Assembly (NCBI GenBank): GCA_963762865.1
Contig: CAVXNC010000012.1
Coordinates: 1 to 64,000, forward strand
Direction: 5' to 3'
DNA length: 64,000 nt
DNA from: DATHAP01 sp963762865
GTDB taxonomy: Bacteria; Actinomycetota; Actinomycetes; JACCUZ01
In this document: in pieces, positions 55,675 to 64,000 of the stretch
How positions within the stretch are numbered: the first letter of the stretch is position 1
Layout: every line of letters starts with the position of its first letter
Position numbers and translations under genes: made by a program
Notes under the pieces: model-generated
The model's input: only the letters and a program-made list of their open reading frames with translations
Databases searched by the model: none
What the model was told of the DNA's origin: nothing

Positions 55675-55747
55675 CGCCCGCTCCGGTCCACCCGCGGTCG
55701 ACTTGCACCGGCGGAACCAGCCGACCGGTCCCCGCGTCCCACCTCAC

Positions 55748-56272
55748 ATGAGCCCCACCCTGCGCCGCGCCGTGCCTCTCCTCGTCGCCGCCGTGGTGCT
55801 CGCGATCCTCGGCGTGGTCCTGGGCGTCGTCCGGCCGTGGACCGACCCTTCGGCGGACGACTCCGTCAGCGCCGGGACGGGGCCGGGCAGCGACTCCCCC
55901 GTCGTGCCGCCTGCCACCGGCGGCGGGTCGTCCGGCTCGACAGGAAACGCGTCACCCCCGGCGACTCCGAGCGTCGAACCCGGACCTGACGACCAGCAGA
56001 CCCGCTTCACCTCGGTGGGGCTCGGCGCCGACGGCACGACGCTGGACGTGGCGTTCTGGGGCGGCGTGGACACCTGCTACCGCTACACCGTGCGCGCCGA
56101 CGAGGACGGGCAGGCGGTCGCGCTCTCGCTCGCCGAGGACCGGCGGACCGACGGCCCCTGCATCGACCTGGCGCAGGAGTGGCGGAAGTCCGTCCGGCTC
56201 GACGACCCGCTCGGTGACCGTGTGGTGCGCGACGCCGCGACCGGCGAGGTCGTCCTCGACCCGCGGGGTTGA
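55748..56272 (+). CDS. membrane-anchored secreted protein, unknown
   Basis: 174 residues from ATG 55748. One N-terminal helix (AVPLLVAAVVLAILGVVLGV) with no clear cleavage site, a low-complexity Ser/Thr/Pro/Gly linker at 35-85, then a small beta-rich domain (FTSVGLGADGTTLDVAFWGG, VDTCYRYTVRADEDGQAVAL, DGPCIDLAQEWRKSVRLDDP) with two cysteines likely paired. No family known to me. A strong terminator follows. Confidence 0.65.
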   Translation: MSPTLRRAVPLLVAAVVLAILGVVLGVVRPWTDPSADDSVSAGTGPGSDSPVVPPATGGGSSGSTGNASPPATPSVEPGPDDQQTRFTSVGLGADGTTLDVAFWGGVDTCYRYTVRADEDGQAVALSLAEDRRTDGPCIDLAQEWRKSVRLDDPLGDRVVRDAATGEVVLDPRG

Positions 56273-56289
56273 CCAGCTGGCGCACAACG

Positions 56290-56325
56290 CGACGGGCGGG
56301 CCACCTCTCGGTGGCCCGCCCGTCG
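56290..56325. terminator. bidirectional terminator hairpin
   Basis: Perfect 16-bp stem (CGACGGGCGGGCCACC with its complement) and a TCTC loop, exactly between the convergent genes at 55748-56272 and 56335-56688. TCTGT follows on the plus strand. Confidence 0.85.
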
Positions 56326-56334
56326 TCTGTCAGG

Positions 56335-56688
56335 TCAGTGGAAGGAGTCGCCGCAGGCGCACGAGCCGCCGGCGTTGGGGTTGTCGATCGTGAACCCCTG
56401 CTTCTCGATCGTGTCGACGAAGTCGATCGTCGCGCCACCGAGGTAGGGGGCGCTCATCCGGTCCACGACGACGCCGACGCCGCCGAAGTCCTTGGTGACG
56501 TCCCCGTCGAGCGAGCGCTCGTCGAAGAAGAGCTGGTAGCGCAGGCCGCTGCAGCCACCGGGCTGCACGGCGACGCGGAGGCGGAGGTCGTCACGGCCCT
56601 CCTGGTCGAGCAGGTTCTTGACCTTCACCGCTGCGGCATCGGTCAGGAGGATGCTCTGCTGCTCGGTGGTCTGGTCCTGAACGGTCAT
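56335..56688 (-). CDS. erpA: iron-sulfur cluster insertion protein (HesB/IscA family)
   Basis: 117 residues from ATG 56688. The three conserved cysteines are in QPGGCSGLRYQLFFDER and GGSCACGDSFH, with the family core ITLTDAAAVKVKNLL-like segment (SILLTDAAAVKVKNLLDQEG). It inserts clusters into target proteins. Nearby cysteine desulfurase and nadA make Fe-S enzymes a theme of this end of the window. Confidence 0.9.
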   Translation of the reverse strand: MTVQDQTTEQQSILLTDAAAVKVKNLLDQEGRDDLRLRVAVQPGGCSGLRYQLFFDERSLDGDVTKDFGGVGVVVDRMSAPYLGGATIDFVDTIEKQGFTIDNPNAGGSCACGDSFH

Positions 56689-56834
56689 GGACGGGCTCCC
56701 AGTGGACGTGCGTCGGAGGAACTGCCTTACCGGTGGCGAACGGGTCGTCCCCGGCAGGTCATTCCCCTCCATGGTGACACAGCACGGCGGCTATGACCGG
56801 CAGGTGGCGGGGCGTCGGTGCACAGGCACCACCG

Positions 56835-57905
56835 CTAGCGGGACCAGGTCCGCGCCACCCGGGCGGCCAGGGCGGCGATCCGCTCACCCGCGGTGTGAGG
56901 AGAGTCACCCGCCAGGCCCGGCTCACCGTCCCCCCGGTCGCTCCGGGGTGAGTCGTCGACGGCGTACGCCGCATCGATCCCGGCACTGGAGAGCTCCCGG
57001 CGGCCGACGTCGACCCGTTCGGCCAGCACCACCGTCGGCCGGCCGGCCGCCTGGGCCGCCCGAGCCACGCCGATCACCACCCGGCCGCGCAGCGCCTCCC
57101 AGTCGAAGACCGCCTGGCCGGTCACGGCGACGTCGGCGGCCCGCACCCGGTCGTCCAGGCCCACCAGGTCGGCGACCAGCTGGGTGCCGTTGACCCGCTC
57201 GGCCCCCAGCAGCAGCAGGCCGAAGCCGATCCCGCCGCCTGCCCCGGCACCCGGGCGTACCGCAAGACCGCCGTCCGTGACCGTCGCCCACTCGCGCAGC
57301 GACGTCTCCAGCGCATCGCGGGTCGCGCGGTCGGCGCCCTTGGCCTCCGCGAAGCCGTGCGCCGCCCCGGAGTGACCCATCAACGGCGCGTCGGTCGCGG
57401 TCGCGACGACCAGCTCGACGCCCTCGACCAGGGCCCGGCCGGCCGCCAGCCCGTCGAGCGCGTCGACCAGGCCTCGACCGCCGTCGGTGGTTGCGGTCCC
57501 GCCCACCCCGACGACGACCCGTTGGGCGCCGGTCCCCACCGCGGCAGCGACGAGCTCGCCGACACCCTCCGTCGACGACCCGGCCGGGTCGCGGTCCTTC
57601 GGGGCCACCAGGTGCAGCCCGACGGCCTCGGCGGCCTCGACGTACGCGGTCCCGTCGACGACGAGGACCCGCGCCGGCACCGGCTCACCGAGCGGGCCAT
57701 GGACGGTCGCCACGGACAGGTCGCCGCCGAGCGCGGGGTGCAGGACGTCGAGGAACCCCGGCCCGCCGTCGGAGAGCGGCAGCAGATCGACCTTGTCGTA
57801 CGGCGCGCTGCGAGCCCAGCCCTCGACGATCGCCTCCGCCGCCTCGACCGAGGTCAGCGTCGCGGCGCCACCGGAGAACCGGTCGGGGGCCACGAGCACG
57901 CGCAT
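56835..57905 (-). CDS. glxK: glycerate kinase
   Basis: 356 residues. MRVLVAPDRFSGGAATLTSV is the family start (ATG 57905; an in-frame ATG at 57923 would add six residues). Further marks: LPLSDGGPGFLDVLHPALGG, VVVGVGGTATTDGGRGLVDA and ADVAVTGQAVFDWEALRGRV (in GlxK usually TGEGRLD, here altered to TGQAVFD). It phosphorylates glycerate in glyoxylate use. The 5' end is 46 bases from repeat B1. Confidence 0.8.
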   Translation of the reverse strand: MRVLVAPDRFSGGAATLTSVEAAEAIVEGWARSAPYDKVDLLPLSDGGPGFLDVLHPALGGDLSVATVHGPLGEPVPARVLVVDGTAYVEAAEAVGLHLVAPKDRDPAGSSTEGVGELVAAAVGTGAQRVVVGVGGTATTDGGRGLVDALDGLAAGRALVEGVELVVATATDAPLMGHSGAAHGFAEAKGADRATRDALETSLREWATVTDGGLAVRPGAGAGGGIGFGLLLLGAERVNGTQLVADLVGLDDRVRAADVAVTGQAVFDWEALRGRVVIGVARAAQAAGRPTVVLAERVDVGRRELSSAGIDAAYAVDDSPRSDRGDGEPGLAGDSPHTAGERIAALAARVARTWSR

Positions 57906-57951
57906 GCCCGGATCATTGCCCATCAGGGCGGTCCCAGCCCCGCACTTACTT

Positions 57952-58007
57952 CCATGATCATGAACGTTCCGGCCGGTTAGTGCTGGCTCGAACATTCATG
58001 ATCATGG
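57952..58007. repeat. palindromic repeat family B, copy 1
   Basis: 18-base arms CCATGATCATGAACGTTC / GAACATTCATGATCATGG pairing at 17 of 18 positions, loop of 20 bases with GGCCGG and AGTGCT. Same orientation as copy 2 at 59088-59145. Confidence 0.9.
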
Positions 58008-58038
58008 GGCGGGGGGCTCGTCCACAGGACAGCCGTGG

Positions 58039-59076
58039 ATGTCGGTCCTGCACAGATCGGCTGCAGGGCAGTTGCGGGGCGAAGTCCCTCGCCAGGCTCG
58101 TGGGGTGCCCCGGCTTCGTCCACCTCCCGATGAGGGGCTGCTAGAGCTGATCGCGGACCAGGCGCTGGCCGTCAGCCGCACGCAGGCGCTGGCGGCTGGC
58201 ATGTCGGCGGACCAGATCCGGCGGTCGGTCGGCCGGATCTGGCAGCCAACGGTTCATGCGGGCGTCTACGTCGCTGCGACCGGACCGGTCGACTACCTCA
58301 CCCGCTGCTGGGCGTCGCTGCTGCACGCCGGGCCAGGCAGCGCCCTCTGCATGGAGACCGCCGGTTGGTTCTGGACGCTCGAAGACGACGTGCCCGACGA
58401 CGTCCACGTGATGGTGCCCGGCGACCGCCGTCCGGCGCGGCAGACCGGGACCCGGTTCCACATCCGCGTCCACCTCGCGGAGCGGGTGCACCCCGCGAGA
58501 GTCCCGGCGATGGTCACTCTCGAGGAGACGGTCCTGGACCTGGTCGACCGGGCGTCGACGACGGAGAGCGCCGTGGTCGGACTGGTGCTCAAGGCCTGCC
58601 AACGTCGACTGACGACGCCGCAGCGGTTGGCCGAGGCGCTCGACCGGAGACTCAAGATCCGACATCGCAGCCTGGTCTCCGACGTGCTGTCCGACGCGAC
58701 CGAAGGCGTCCAGTCCCCGTTGGAGCACCGCTACTTCAGAGATGTGGAGCGAGCCCACGGCCTGCCGCGAGGGCAGCGGAACCACCTCGAAGTCCTGAGT
58801 GGGGCACGCCGCTACCGAGACGTTCGCTACCTGGCCTACCGCACCTGCGTCGAGCTGGACGGCGCGGCCGCGCACCCGGCCGACCGGCGCGAGCTCGACG
58901 ACCTGCGCGACAACGACCTATTGGTCAGTGAGGAGACGCGCACCCTCCGCTACGGGTGGCGGTCGGTGACTGCCCTGGCGTGCCAGAGCGCCGGCCAGGT
59001 CGGCCGGCTCCTCCTGCTCGGCGGCTGGCAGGGGTCGCCGAAACGGTGCGGACCCGGCTGCCGCCTCCCCCGCTGA
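58039..59076 (+). CDS. AbiEi-type winged-helix plus DUF559/Vsr-like nuclease-fold protein
   Basis: 345 residues from ATG 58039 (GTG 58105 is possible). Residues 35-80 resemble the AbiEi antitoxin HTH (ALAVSRTQALAAGMSADQIR and WQPTVHAGVYVAATG). The C-terminus has the DUF559/Vsr-like core with the acidic pair in CVELDGAAAHPADRRELDDL, then RDNDLLVSEETRTLRYGWRS. No toxin gene adjoins, so it is a solitary member of a family that is expanded in actinobacteria. It is bracketed by family B palindromes, 31 bases before the start and 11 bases after the stop. Function unknown; a DNA-related role is inferred from the two domains. Confidence 0.75.
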   Translation: MSVLHRSAAGQLRGEVPRQARGVPRLRPPPDEGLLELIADQALAVSRTQALAAGMSADQIRRSVGRIWQPTVHAGVYVAATGPVDYLTRCWASLLHAGPGSALCMETAGWFWTLEDDVPDDVHVMVPGDRRPARQTGTRFHIRVHLAERVHPARVPAMVTLEETVLDLVDRASTTESAVVGLVLKACQRRLTTPQRLAEALDRRLKIRHRSLVSDVLSDATEGVQSPLEHRYFRDVERAHGLPRGQRNHLEVLSGARRYRDVRYLAYRTCVELDGAAAHPADRRELDDLRDNDLLVSEETRTLRYGWRSVTALACQSAGQVGRLLLLGGWQGSPKRCGPGCRLPR

Positions 59077-59087
59077 CCCGTCCCGTT

Positions 59088-59145
59088 TCCATGATCACGA
59101 ATGTTCGGGCCAGCAAGTGCTCACTCGAACATTCATGATCATGGA
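59088..59145. repeat. palindromic repeat family B, copy 2
   Basis: 20-base arms TCCATGATCACGAATGTTCG and its complement pair at 19 of 20 positions; loop GGCCAG, CAAGTGCT, CACT as in copy 1. The right arm supplies the TGA stop of the M29 aminopeptidase on the other strand. Confidence 0.9.
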
Positions 59146-60437
59146 AGGACGGGGAGGACCCACTGGTCGTCGGTGATCAGCTCGACGGACCGGCCGTCGC
59201 GGGTGGTGCCGACCACGTCGACGCCCGGGCCGCCGACGACGACGTCGGTGTGGACGGCCGAGGAGTTGAGGCCGGCGGCGGCCTGCTGGTCGGGCGAGGT
59301 GCCGGGCAGCACCATCGCGAAGCCCTGACCCCATGCGACGTGGCAGCCGGCGTTCTCGTCGTAGAGCGTGTTGTGGAAGACGACGCCCGCGGCGCGCACC
59401 CGCGACGAGCCGTCGACCAGGGACACCTCGCCGAGGCTGCGGGCACCCTCGTCGGTGTCGAGCTCGACCCGCACCGCCTCGACCCCGCTGTCGGCGGTCA
59501 CGTCGACGACCCGGCCGCCCTCGAAGCGCGCCTCGAGCCCCTCGACGACTACGCCGGCGCGCGGCATGACCAGCGGCCGGGTCAGGCGGATGGTGCCGTC
59601 GGCCCGCCGCCGGTCGGGCGAGGTGAAGACCTCCTCGGTCGGCAGGTTGGGCATGAAGGCCACCCCGGCGTTGGTCTCCACCGAGCCGCTGACCCACCGG
59701 GAGCCCGGGATCAGCCCGACGGTCAGGTCGGTGCCCTCGCCGACGTAGCGCACGCTGTCCAGCTCCAGCGCCTCCAGCGCCCGACCGCGCGCGTGCAGCC
59801 TCGCGGCGTGCTCGCGCCAGGCGGCCACGACATCGTCCTCGTCGAGCCGCATCGCGACCGCCACGGCGTCCCAGAGCCGCTCGAGGTCGGGCTCGCCGAA
59901 GACCTGCTTCGCCCATCCGGCGTTGGGCGCGGCGACCACGGCCCAGGCCACGTCACCCGCGTCGACCAGCGCCCGCGAGGCGATGGCCAGGTCCATCGGG
60001 ACGGCACCGACCCGCTCGGCCGGGATGCCGTCGAACAGGTGCGGGTCGGCGTTGCCGGTCAGCGTCAACGTCGCGCCTCGCGTCTCCTGCAGGTGGTGGA
60101 CCTGCTGCAGCCGCCAGCCCGGGGTCGTCGTCAGGGTCTCCATCGGCGCGTGCACCAGCGTGGACCGTCGCACGTGCGGGTCGACGTAGTCGACGGTCAC
60201 CGCCGACGCGCCCGCCAGGTACGCCTGCTCGACCACGGCCCGGGCGACGGTCGCGTGGTCGAGGTCGGCCCGCACGTGCACCGGCTGTCCGGGCTGCACG
60301 TTGAGGCCGACGCGCACCACCAGCTCGGCGTAGCGCTGCAGCCGCACGTCGGCCGCCTCGGTCGGGTCCGTCGGGTGGGTCGGGTCGGACGGGTCGGGCC
60401 CGGGCGTCGTACCGGTCGTTGCGGTGGTCACCGGCAC
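59139..60437 (-). CDS. M29 family aminopeptidase (AmpS/PepS type)
   Basis: 432 residues from GTG/ATG 60437. A 30-residue Pro/Thr-rich N-terminus precedes YAELVVRVGLNVQPGQPVHV, the family start. Metal ligands appear in MPNLPTEEVFTSPDRRRADG (Glu), VVVEGLEARFEGGRVVDVTA, and the late FHNTLYDENAGCHVAWGQGF (His, Asp/Glu) with SSAVHTDVVVG. It removes N-terminal residues from peptides. It overlaps the family B repeat at its 3' end and is 3 bases from the LhgO stop upstream. Confidence 0.9.
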   Translation of the reverse strand: MPVTTATTGTTPGPDPSDPTHPTDPTEAADVRLQRYAELVVRVGLNVQPGQPVHVRADLDHATVARAVVEQAYLAGASAVTVDYVDPHVRRSTLVHAPMETLTTTPGWRLQQVHHLQETRGATLTLTGNADPHLFDGIPAERVGAVPMDLAIASRALVDAGDVAWAVVAAPNAGWAKQVFGEPDLERLWDAVAVAMRLDEDDVVAAWREHAARLHARGRALEALELDSVRYVGEGTDLTVGLIPGSRWVSGSVETNAGVAFMPNLPTEEVFTSPDRRRADGTIRLTRPLVMPRAGVVVEGLEARFEGGRVVDVTADSGVEAVRVELDTDEGARSLGEVSLVDGSSRVRAAGVVFHNTLYDENAGCHVAWGQGFAMVLPGTSPDQQAAAGLNSSAVHTDVVVGGPGVDVVGTTRDGRSVELITDDQWVLPVLP

Positions 60438-60440
60438 ACC

Positions 60441-61670
60441 CTAGGAGCCGAGCCGTGCCACGACGTGCTCGGCGATCGCCAGGCTCGAGGTGGCACCGGG
60501 TGAGGGCGCGTTGCGCACCAGCACGACCGGCCCGACGTGTTGCACGACGAAGTCGTCGACCAGGCTGCCGTCCCGCGCCACCGCCTGGGCGCGCACCCCC
60601 GAGCTCGCCGGCACCAGGTCGGCAGCCGTCAGCCCCGGCAGGTAGCGCGCCGCCTCCGCCGCGAACCGCCGCCGCGACACCGACCCCGCGAGCTCGCGCA
60701 TCCCGGTGCGCCAGTGCCGCACCGCCAGCCGCCGGGTGCCCGGCCACGACAGCACGCTGCGCAGGTCGCCGAGGTCGACGTCACGCCACCGGTAGCCCTC
60801 GCGCGACAGCGCGAGCACCGCGTTCGGACCGACCAGCACCTCGTCCTCGACGGTGCGCGTCAGGTGGATCCCGAGGAAGGGGAAGCGCGGGTCCGGCACC
60901 GGATAGACCAGGCCGCGCACCCGGTCGCGGGCCGCTGGCGTGAGGCGGTGGTACTCGCCGCGGAAGGGCACGATGCGTACGTCGTCAGGCGCCCCGGCCA
61001 TCGCCGCGACGGCGTCGCTGTGCAGACCGGCGCAGGCCACCAGGCGGTCCACGACGAGCGGTCGCTCACCGTTGCCCCGGCCGACGGCCACCTCGACCTG
61101 CGAGCCGGTCGGACCGGTCGGCCGTACCGCTTCGACAGGCGACGAGAGCCGCACGACTCCCCCGGCGGCGGTCACGTCGTCGGCGAGAGCCCGGCAGACG
61201 GCGGTGTAGTCGACCACCGCGGTGCGCGGCGAGTGCAGGGCGGCCAGGCCGCTGACGTGCGGCTCGATCTCGCGCAGGGCCGCCCGGTCGAGGCGGGCCA
61301 GGCCGGGCACCTCGTTGCGGCGCGCCCGCTCCTCGATCCTGCCGAGCGCCACGACCTCGTCGGTCGTCGCGGCGACGACCACCTTGCCGAGCTCCCGGTA
61401 GGCGATGCCGTGCTCCTGGCAGAAGTCACGCAGCAGGCCCATGCCTCTGCGGCAGAGGGTGGCCTTGAGCGAGCCGGGCTCGTAGTAGATGCCGGCGTGC
61501 ACCACGCCGCTGTTGTGCCCCGACTGGCCGGCGCCCAGGTGGTCGGCGGCCTCGAGCACCGTGACGGCGGCACCCGGTGCGCGGTGCAGCAGCTCGCGGG
61601 CCACGGCGAGGCCGATGATGCCGGCGCCGACGACGACCGTGCTTCCGCCGCCGCCGGGTGCGCCCGTCAC
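60441..61670 (-). CDS. lhgO: L-2-hydroxyglutarate oxidase
   Basis: 409 residues. FAD motif TVVVGAGIIGLAVARELLHR; then GHNSGVVHAGIYYEPGSLKA and LKATLCRRGM, specific to LhgO; the substrate region has VPFRGEYHRLTPAARDRVRG and LVYPVPDPRFPFLGIHLTRT, and the end NAPSPGATSSLAIAEHVV. It oxidises L-2-hydroxyglutarate to 2-oxoglutarate and passes electrons to quinone. Divergent from nadA. Confidence 0.9.
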   Translation of the reverse strand: MTGAPGGGGSTVVVGAGIIGLAVARELLHRAPGAAVTVLEAADHLGAGQSGHNSGVVHAGIYYEPGSLKATLCRRGMGLLRDFCQEHGIAYRELGKVVVAATTDEVVALGRIEERARRNEVPGLARLDRAALREIEPHVSGLAALHSPRTAVVDYTAVCRALADDVTAAGGVVRLSSPVEAVRPTGPTGSQVEVAVGRGNGERPLVVDRLVACAGLHSDAVAAMAGAPDDVRIVPFRGEYHRLTPAARDRVRGLVYPVPDPRFPFLGIHLTRTVEDEVLVGPNAVLALSREGYRWRDVDLGDLRSVLSWPGTRRLAVRHWRTGMRELAGSVSRRRFAAEAARYLPGLTAADLVPASSGVRAQAVARDGSLVDDFVVQHVGPVVLVRNAPSPGATSSLAIAEHVVARLGS

Positions 61671-61731
61671 GCTGCCCTCACGCCGTCATCGTCGCAGGAG
61701 CAGGTCGGCGGATCCGTGTCAGGATTGGGGT

Positions 61732-62940
61732 GTGACCACGTCGCCCCTGACCGACCTGCCCGACGGGGTGCAGCCCAGCCCGCTGGCCCTGCTGCTCATC
61801 GGGCGCAACCAGCCCGACCTGCGCACCGAGCGAGGCGTCGAGTGCCCCGGAGACCTGCCGTCGCCGAGCGACCCCGACCTGGTCGAGCGCGCGCGGGCGG
61901 CGAAGGCGGCGCTGGGTGACCAGGTCTTCGTGCTCGGGCACCACTACCAGCGCGACGAGGTCATCCAGTTCGCCGACGTGACCGGCGACTCGTTCAAGCT
62001 CGCGCAGCACGCGGCGGGCCGGCCGGAGTCGCCCTACATCGTGTTCTGCGGCGTGCACTTCATGGCCGAGTCGGCCGACATCCTGACCGCCGCGCACCAG
62101 CAGGTCGTGCTGCCCGACCTCGCCGCCGGCTGCTCGATGGCCGACATGGCCGCGGCCAGCCAGGTCGAGGACTGCTGGGACGCGCTGGTCGACGCCGGCG
62201 TCGCTGACGGCGTGGTGCCGGTGTCCTACATGAACTCCTCGGCCGACATCAAGGCCTTCACCGGCCGGCACGGCGGCACGATCTGCACGTCGTCCAACGC
62301 CAAGGCGTCACTCGAGTGGGCCTTCGGCAAGGGCGAGAAGGTCCTCTTCCTCCCCGACCAGCACCTCGGCCGCAACACCGCGGTGCTGCAGCTCGGGCTG
62401 TCGCTCGACGACTGCGTGCTCTGGGACCCGCACAAGCCGCGCGGCGGCCTCACGACCGAACAGCTGCGCGCCGCGAAGATGATCCTGTGGCGCGGCCACT
62501 GCTCGGTGCACGGCCGCTTCAGCATCGACTCGGTGCGCGACGTGCGCGAGCGGGTGCCAGGGGTCAACGTGCTGGTGCACCCGGAGTGCAAGCACGAGGT
62601 CGTGACTGCCGCCGACCACGTCGGCTCGACCGAGGTCATCATCCAGACGCTGGAGGCGGCCCCCACCGGCTCGGCGTGGGCGTTGGGCACGGAGCTCAAC
62701 CTGGTCAAGCGGCTGGCGGACGCGCACCCGGACAAGAAGGTCATGTTCCTCGACCGCACCGTGTGCTTCTGCTCGACGATGAACCGCATCGACCTGCCGC
62801 ACCTGGTCTGGTCGCTCGAGTCGCTCGTCGAGGGTCGCGTGGTCAACCGGATCCAGGTCGACGACGACACCGCGCACTGGGCCAAGGTCGCGCTGGACCA
62901 GATGCTCGCCCTGCCGAGCAGCCAGGCGCGCAAGGACTGA
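61732..62940 (+). CDS. nadA: quinolinate synthase A
   Basis: 402 residues from GTG 61732. VFVLGHHYQRDEVIQFADVT, IVFCGVHFMAESADILTAAH and LPDLAAGCSMADMAA are the first domain, VPVSYMNSSADIKAFTGRHG the second, and VHPECKHEVV plus TVCFCSTMNRIDLPHLVWSL hold the cysteines for the 4Fe-4S cluster. It condenses iminoaspartate with DHAP to quinolinate. nadB and nadC are not in the window. Confidence 0.95.
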   Translation: MTTSPLTDLPDGVQPSPLALLLIGRNQPDLRTERGVECPGDLPSPSDPDLVERARAAKAALGDQVFVLGHHYQRDEVIQFADVTGDSFKLAQHAAGRPESPYIVFCGVHFMAESADILTAAHQQVVLPDLAAGCSMADMAAASQVEDCWDALVDAGVADGVVPVSYMNSSADIKAFTGRHGGTICTSSNAKASLEWAFGKGEKVLFLPDQHLGRNTAVLQLGLSLDDCVLWDPHKPRGGLTTEQLRAAKMILWRGHCSVHGRFSIDSVRDVRERVPGVNVLVHPECKHEVVTAADHVGSTEVIIQTLEAAPTGSAWALGTELNLVKRLADAHPDKKVMFLDRTVCFCSTMNRIDLPHLVWSLESLVEGRVVNRIQVDDDTAHWAKVALDQMLALPSSQARKD

Positions 62941-62947
62941 CCCGGCC

Positions 62948-63380
62948 GTGACCGACCCGGAGCACGAGCACGCCGACGGGCACGACCACACACAGCCACC
63001 CCGCCGACTGGCGGCCGGTGCCGATCCTCCCCTACCGCGACGCGGCCGCGACCAGAGCCTTCTGGACCGCCCTCGGCTTCCGGGTCAGCGACGGGTCGCC
63101 GGACGACACGCCCTACCTGCTGGCCGTCCGCGATGGCGCCGAGGTGCACTTCCGGTGGCTGCCCGAGGTCGACCCGGTGACGTCGGGGTTCTCCTGCTAC
63201 CTCGCGGTGGGCGGCGACGCGGGAACGCTGGACGCGCTGCACGCCCAGTGGTCGGCGCTGCCGGTCTGGGCGGACCCGCTGCCCCGGCTCGAGGGACCGG
63301 AGGTCAAGCCCTGGGGGCTGCGCGAGATGACCGTGGTCGACCCGGCCGGCACCGCGGTCCGGCTGGCCGCGAGCCACTGA
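62948..63380 (+). pseudogene. VOC (glyoxalase/bleomycin-resistance-like) protein, one frameshift near the N-terminus
   Basis: The first part, from GTG 62948, is His/Asp-rich (TDPEHEHADGHDHTQPP). In a CCCC run at about 63000 one extra C shifts the frame; without it the sequence passes smoothly into DWRPVPILPYRDAAATRAFW. The rest is intact (LGFRVSDGSPDDTPYLLAVR, PWGLREMTVVDPAGTAVRLA). An uninterrupted reading from GTG 63018 gives 120 residues and would also work. The family uses a metal; the substrate is unknown, and ALGF/L-type residues suggest bleomycin-resistance-like binding. Confidence 0.7.
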
Positions 63381-63414
63381 CCGGCCTGTCGGCGTACGCC
63401 CTCCGGAACCGAGG

Positions 63415-63993
63415 TCAGAGACCGGGCGCGCCCCACACCGGGAACCACCGCGACAGGTCCGGCTCGACGGGCAGGTCGGCGCCGAGAGCACCGCGGACCT
63501 GCAGCTCGTAGGCCGAGTCGCGCTGCTGGTCACCGATCGGCGCGAACGGGTAGAACGTGCCGCGCTTGTAGAGGTAGACCAGCCCCAGCCGACGGCCCGA
63601 GCCGTCGGCGAAGGCGACCAGCGAGCAGAGCAGCGACGGCCCGAAGCCGTTGTCGACCAGGGTCGAGTTGATGGCGTGCAGGTCGGTGACCAGACCGGCC
63701 GTCCCGTCCGCGTCGGCCGGGTCGTGGCGCAGCAGCAGCCAGGTGTAGCCGAAGGAGTCGACCGACTGCTCTGCCGTCGGCACGTCGCCCGCGCCGAGCA
63801 GCTGCGCGATCTCGGTCACCGTGCCGGCCGACGCGCCGCCCTCGGCCGCGCGGAAGGCCACTGAGCCGAGGCCGGTCGCCTTCAGCCCGGTCGCCGACTC
63901 GAGGGTCAGTGCCGCGCCGGGCAACGCGAAGAGCGCGTCCAGGCCGGCCGGCGGCGGGGTGCTCCGACCCATCAGCCGCCCGAGCCAGCTCAC
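63415..63993 (-). CDS. pspAB: PspA-associated protein PspAB
   Basis: 192 residues. MSWLGRLMGRSTPPPAGLDA starts the protein, then LFALPGAALTLESATGLKAT, GSVAFRAAEGGASAGTVTEI and YTWLLLRHDPADADGTAGLV follow the PspAB pattern. In actinobacteria PspAB is encoded close to PspA/PspAA, htpX and related stress genes. PspA would be expected beyond the right edge of the window. Confidence 0.8.
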   Translation of the reverse strand: MSWLGRLMGRSTPPPAGLDALFALPGAALTLESATGLKATGLGSVAFRAAEGGASAGTVTEIAQLLGAGDVPTAEQSVDSFGYTWLLLRHDPADADGTAGLVTDLHAINSTLVDNGFGPSLLCSLVAFADGSGRRLGLVYLYKRGTFYPFAPIGDQQRDSAYELQVRGALGADLPVEPDLSRWFPVWGAPGL

Positions 63994-64000
63994 GAGGTGG

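Overview
The window comes from a high-GC actinobacterium, most probably Nocardioidaceae (Nocardioides-like). The evidence is the split cta/qcr respiratory cluster (ctaE-qcrCAB on one strand, ctaCDF on the other, a caa3-type ctaG beside ctaE), PspAB, an ECF42-type sigma factor with a DGPF partner, RNase J, an actinobacterial PfkB kinase, many GTG starts, and very frequent 4-base GTGA/ATGA overlaps. No rRNA, tRNA, CRISPR array, prophage or insertion sequence was found.

Layout. 1-7.2 kb is a visibly lower-GC surface-glycan island: GT-C type membrane proteins, a GT2 polyprenyl-phosphate glycosyltransferase, an LPG-synthase/flippase-like protein and two SAM methyltransferases. Many of its genes are broken by indels. 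7.3-13.0 kb holds an overlapping operon (MA-type peptidase, M48 protease, PimB-like GT4), a frameshifted PAP2 phosphatase and a small basic protein. 13.3-16.3 kb is a compact unit: a hairpin leader, two tandem paralogous membrane peptides of 30 and 37 residues, a membrane GGDEF-EAL protein and a DUF5317 protein. 16.5-19.5 kb is the ECF42/YCII region. 19.5-28.1 kb covers RNA, cell-wall and DNA maintenance: ICMT-like protein, RNase J, NlpC/P60 hydrolase, NYN protein, DEDD-GIY-YIG nuclease. 28-36.8 kb is mostly secreted or lipid-anchored proteins (a YadA-head-like repeat protein, a lipoprotein, DUF4331, GH15) plus Lrp-like, trpD and a receiver-like protein. 36.9-52 kb holds a fused membrane/spermidine-synthase protein and the respiratory supercomplex genes (ctaG, ctaE, qcrC, qcrA, qcrB, then ctaF, ctaD, ctaC on the opposite strand), with photolyase and an L,D-transpeptidase between. 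52-64 kb covers sulfur and Fe-S metabolism (cysteine desulfurase, TusA, ErpA, NadA), Aat, PfkB kinase, glycerate kinase, an AbiEi/DUF559-type protein, M29 aminopeptidase, LhgO, a glyoxalase and PspAB.

Two things stand out. First, three different imperfect-palindrome families (about 50-60 bp) each occur as a directly repeated pair, and each pair brackets exactly one gene: GH15, the fused spermidine-synthase protein, and the AbiEi/DUF559 protein. Second, the two coupled tiny membrane peptides just ahead of the cyclic-di-GMP gene have no function I recognise.

About eleven genes need a frame change to read as their family. Some of the shifts sit in short C runs, so many may be assembly indels and not true pseudogenes. 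These genes are typed as pseudogene here, with the intact reading described.
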